Below, piece by piece: positions 6,662-7,628 of a stretch of 7,628 bases of DNA. Origin of the DNA: Frigididesulfovibrio sp031551885 (GTDB lineage: Bacteria > Desulfobacterota > Desulfovibrionia > Desulfovibrionales > Desulfovibrionaceae); contig JAVBMX010000067.1 of NCBI GenBank assembly GCA_031551885.1, forward strand, positions 1-7,628, read 5' to 3'. Below the pieces are notes generated by a model. The model had not been told where the DNA came from, did not search any database, and worked only from the letters and a program-made list of their open reading frames with translations. Every line of letters begins with the position of its first letter. Position 1 is the first letter of the stretch. The position numbers and the translations under genes are program-made.

Positions 6662-7528
6662 TCACAGGCCGCGCAGGGCTTCTTCGGCCATATAGCTGCT
6701 GCGCACCAGAGGCGCGGAAAACACGTGCGCGATGCCGATGGAGCGCCCGTACACGGCGTATTCCTCAAACACGTCCGGGTGAACGTAGCGCTTGACCGGC
6801 AAATGTTCCCGCGAGGGCCGCATGTATTGGCCGATGGTCGCCAGCCGGCACCCGGCGGCCTTGAGGTCGCGCAGAATCTCCCGCACCTGCTCGTCGGTCT
6901 CGCCGACGCCCACCATAAAACCGCTCTTGGCGATGCGCCCGGAATCCGCCACCCGGCGCAGCAACTCCAGGCTCTGGGCGTAGTCCGCCTGAGGTCGCAC
7001 CGTGGGGTACAGGGCCGGATGGGTCTCCACATTATGGTTGATCACCAGGGGCTCGGCCTCCATAACGATGGCCAGGGCCCGCGCGTTGCCCTGGAAGTCC
7101 GGGATGAGCACCTCCACCGAGGCCTCGGGCAGCGCTTCCTGCACCGCCCGGATGGTCGCGGCGAAGTGGGTCGCCCCGCCGTCCGGCAGGTCGTCGCGGG
7201 TCACCGAGGTGATCACCACATGGCGCAGCCCCAACTCTTTGGCCGCCTTGGCCAGGCGTTCGGGCTCATCGCGATCCAGCGGGCCGGGCCGTTCGTTGCC
7301 GATGTTGCAGAAACGGCAGTTGCGGGTGCAGGTCGGCCCCATAATCAAAAATGTGGCCGTGCCCGAGCTGAAGCACTCGTGCATGTTCGGACACTTCGCC
7401 CCCTTGCATACGGTGTGCAGATGCAGGCCGTCCAGCAATCCCCTGGTGTCGGAAAACGTCTTGGCCGTGGGCAAAGGCCGGCGCAGCCAGGCCGGAATAC
7501 GCAAAATCGGTTCGGAATCAATGGTCAT
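6662..7528 (-). CDS. lipA: Lipoyl synthase (lipoic acid synthetase)
   Basis: A 288-residue radical SAM enzyme that inserts two sulfur atoms into protein-bound octanoyl groups to make lipoyl cofactors for 2-oxoacid dehydrogenases and the glycine cleavage H protein. It acts in the cytoplasm. Both clusters are intact. The auxiliary [4Fe-4S] Cys are 41, 46 and 52 (CKGAKCPNMHEC); the radical SAM Cys are 67, 71 and 74 (CTRNCRFC). The C-terminal RSSY (276-279) supplies the conserved Ser ligand of the auxiliary cluster. Other family motifs present are ITSVTRDDLPDGG, NHNVETHPALYPTVRP, KSGFMVGVGET and YMRPSREHLPVKRYV. Length is normal. The ATG at 7528 has AAGG 7 nt upstream. It is the first gene seen of an operon with the flippase. 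lipB, its frequent partner, is not in the window; only 100 bases remain upstream. Confidence 0.97.
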   Translation of the reverse strand: MTIDSEPILRIPAWLRRPLPTAKTFSDTRGLLDGLHLHTVCKGAKCPNMHECFSSGTATFLIMGPTCTRNCRFCNIGNERPGPLDRDEPERLAKAAKELGLRHVVITSVTRDDLPDGGATHFAATIRAVQEALPEASVEVLIPDFQGNARALAIVMEAEPLVINHNVETHPALYPTVRPQADYAQSLELLRRVADSGRIAKSGFMVGVGETDEQVREILRDLKAAGCRLATIGQYMRPSREHLPVKRYVHPDVFEEYAVYGRSIGIAHVFSAPLVRSSYMAEEALRGL

Positions 7529-7548
7529 AGCTATGCCTTATCTTAGTT

Positions 7549-7628
7549 GGGGGCTCCGCCCCCATACCCCCGGCAGGGGAGTGACTCCCCTGCACCCCCA
7601 TTGTCGGCCGGCTTCGTGAAACGAAGCC
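7549..7628. repeat. Three GC-rich hairpins upstream of lipA
   Basis: GGGGGC/GCCCCC (7549-7554/7558-7563, 3-nt loop), GCAGGGGAG/CTCCCCTGC (7573-7581/7585-7593, 3-nt loop) and GGCTTCG/CGAAGCC (7610-7616/7622-7628, 5-nt loop) follow one another. The first two resemble GC hairpin repeats that I associate with intergenic DNA of Desulfovibrio; this is from memory and unchecked. The third may be a terminator arm of a gene beyond the edge. No clear promoter for lipA is visible here, so the operon may start further upstream. Confidence 0.55.

Noticed and set aside
6002..7546. Long plus-strand open frame of 514 codons
   Set aside because: It is antisense to lipA and the flippase gene, both of which have clear family motifs. 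Its composition (His, Gly, Gln, Arg) is typical of an antisense shadow.

Overview
This GC-rich window probably comes from a Desulfovibrionaceae-type bacterium (Desulfovibrio, Bilophila or a relative). That is an inference from the GC-rich coding style, the LipA sequence, a GGxV-repeat autotransporter and short GC hairpins in the gaps; no rRNA or other phylogenetic marker is present.

Layout, left to right. Positions 1 to about 407 hold the 5' half of a broken IS1595-family transposase on the minus strand, running off the left edge, with two frameshifts in A runs. At 595-1254 and 1379-2035 on the plus strand are two tandem, homologous, secreted proteins of a family I do not recognise, closed by a strong terminator at 2068-2098. 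Converging on that terminator from the minus strand is a classical (type V) autotransporter, 2142-4621: signal peptide, Gly-rich passenger repeats, C-terminal beta-barrel ending in Phe. It is disrupted by four single-base deficits, all in G runs and all in the same direction, plus one in-frame TAA. Adding back four bases gives exactly 828 codons. A G9 tract lies 6 nt before its start codon, and a CRP/FNR-type palindrome sits inside the spacer of its likely promoter.

The gap 4622-5107 holds that promoter, a bidirectional terminator (4777-4817) and a cluster of hairpins (about 4861-5096) that coincides with a doubtful 71-codon ORF carrying a CxxC. At 5108-6634 is a 508-residue Wzx/MOP-type polysaccharide flippase. 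At 6662-7528 is lipoyl synthase (lipA). The two genes form a minus-strand operon, lipA first, with 27 nt between them. The last 100 bases, upstream of lipA, hold three GC-rich hairpins of a repeat-like character.

Functionally the window mixes one housekeeping gene (lipoate synthesis) with envelope or surface functions: polysaccharide export, an autotransporter and two exported small proteins. The strongest leads are the pattern of G-run lesions in the autotransporter, the unknown tandem secreted pair, and the hairpin cluster behind the flippase gene.
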